From assembly GCA_929200485.1 (NCBI GenBank), contig CAKMZU010000106.1, forward strand, positions 3,866 to 10,316: a stretch of DNA of 6,451 nt. Direction: 5' to 3'. Within the stretch, counting starts at the first letter, position 1; every line of letters starts with the position of its first letter. The position numbers and the translations under genes were made by a program. Positions 5,661 through 6,451 of this stretch are shown piece by piece. The stretch is from an uncultured Gammaproteobacteria bacterium (GTDB lineage: Bacteria > Pseudomonadota > Gammaproteobacteria > Pseudomonadales > DT-91). Under the pieces are notes generated by a model, which saw only the letters and a program-made list of their open reading frames with translations, did no database searches and was not told the origin of the DNA.

Positions 5661-6451
5661 CTAGGCTGCCAAAGGGAAAGTAAATCCGATCAAGTGATAA
5701 ATATTAAAAAGAAAGTGGGCTAAAATCGCTAAATATAAACGCCCAGTCACCCAATAGATCAATCCAAAGCATCCACCAGCAATGGTTGCCAGCAATACAT
5801 ATTCAACCCCTCCTGAAAAATGGGCGATACCAAATAGTAAACTAGAACCCCCTAACGCAACCCATTTGCCATAAATCAAAAGCTTGTTTTGCAGATACCC
5901 TCTAAAAAAGACTTCCTCAGCCACACAGGTAAATATTAAATTATTCAAGGCAAACAGATAAATCCAAACAGGGAAACTAAACTCAATAGTCACTAAACCA
6001 AGCAGTATGCCCACCCAAGGCAATAGACCTAGAGCAGCAACTGATATAAGTAATAGCCCCTTTGAATGAATGACCACATTGTTATTAAGCATCTTCGGGA
6101 ATAAAATAATCAAAGCAAACACAGTCAATGGTTTATCAATGTTCAAATACATTGAAAAGGGCAAACTATTCGGACCTGCCTTAACAGCATCCAACACTTG
6201 AACATTATTAAATCCGGGAAAAAGGTGAGCACCTAAAGCAATGCACCACAGGATAATCAGTGCATGCGTGAATAGCGCCGGCAAACGGCGTAGATTTCTT
6301 GCAAGTATTGAAAGCCCGAGCCCTGCGAAACATATCCCAAGCCCTACCCAGTCAAGCACGCCAAAAAAAACTGCCAGGATAAGAGATACAGCAAGAAAAC
6401 CAATCCAGACTTTCTTTTTAAAAATCGCGCTAATGATGGCCAGCGCAAGAA
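5661..6451 (-). CDS. CPBP-family intramembrane glutamic protease, 5' end missing
   Basis: This is an integral inner-membrane protein of the CPBP (CAAX protease and bacteriocin-processing, Abi) family, related to Rce1. Counting from the GTG at 6359, the motifs are Glu148-Glu149-Val-Phe-Phe-Arg153-Gly (motif 1, catalytic Glu pair and Arg), Phe177-Gly-Ile-Ala-His180 (motif 2), and His215-Phe-Leu-Phe-Asn219 (the last HxxxN motif). All catalytic positions are intact, so the protein is probably active. Substrates of most bacterial members are unknown; roles include prenyl-protein or peptide processing and bacteriocin self-immunity. The GTG at 6359 is probably not the start: the frame stays open for 30 more codons to the window edge, encodes Lys-Lys-Lys followed by a strongly hydrophobic segment, and there is no ribosome binding site before the GTG. 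At least 262 residues are visible, with about eight membrane segments. The gene lies upstream of, and in the same direction as, the small protein and decarboxylase genes. Confidence 0.85.
   Translation of the reverse strand, partial: LALAIISAIFKKKVWIGFLAVSLILAVFFGVLDWVGLGICFAGLGLSILARNLRRLPALFTHALIILWCIALGAHLFPGFNNVQVLDAVKAGPNSLPFSMYLNIDKPLTVFALIILFPKMLNNNVVIHSKGLLLISVAALGLLPWVGILLGLVTIEFSFPVWIYLFALNNLIFTCVAEEVFFRGYLQNKLLIYGKWVALGGSSLLFGIAHFSGGVEYVLLATIAGGCFGLIYWVTGRLYLAILAHFLFNIYHLIGFTFPLAA

Noticed and set aside
4235..6451. CPBP protease, small protein and decarboxylase as a bacteriocin-type maturation and immunity cassette
   Set aside because: The 68-residue protein has no double-glycine leader or core-peptide character, no exporter is adjacent, and the decarboxylase is an ordinary free amino acid decarboxylase; the sequence does not support the idea.

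Overview
The window looks like a chromosomal segment of a Gram-negative bacterium, most likely a gammaproteobacterium of moderate to low GC. The reasons are the AT-leaning composition, AGGAG/AGGTG-type ribosome binding sites, a single-chain RND permease, and a pyridoxal-phosphate histidine decarboxylase of the Morganella/Acinetobacter type. I cannot assign a genus from the sequence alone. There is no tRNA, rRNA, CRISPR array, insertion sequence or obvious attachment site.

Layout, left to right. Positions 1-139 are an AT-rich intergenic stretch. At its extreme left edge lies a possible divergent minus-strand gene start. Positions 140-670 (+) encode a 176-residue secreted or periplasmic protein that I do not recognise; it is clearly more AT-rich than the other genes. 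Positions 766-3102 (-) encode a complete 778-residue RND/MMPL-type permease, convergent with the previous gene. A 291-base divergent intergenic region (3103-3393) carries a plausible promoter in each direction. Positions 3394-4251 (+) encode an LLM-class (luciferase-like, F420/FMN-type) oxidoreductase. Its true start is 3394, with an AGGAG site, not the longer open frame from 3352.

The right half is a minus-strand block read right to left: a CPBP-family intramembrane protease (5661 to beyond 6451, 5' end missing), an 83-base gap, an unrecognised 68-residue small protein (5371-5577), and a group II PLP decarboxylase best matching histidine decarboxylase (4235-5374). The small protein and the decarboxylase overlap by the four bases ATGA, so they are probably translationally coupled. 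The decarboxylase runs 17 bases into the convergent oxidoreductase gene.

How the genes work together: the only firm functional unit is the small protein plus decarboxylase, possibly transcribed with the CPBP protease. There is no siderophore cluster, no histidine/histamine antiporter and no obvious amine transporter in view, so the role of the decarboxylation product is open. The RND permease and LLM oxidoreductase share a divergent promoter region and could be co-regulated, but nothing in the sequence proves it. I see no clearly new multi-gene system. The most unusual parts are the orphan small protein coupled to the decarboxylase and the AT-rich orphan exported protein.
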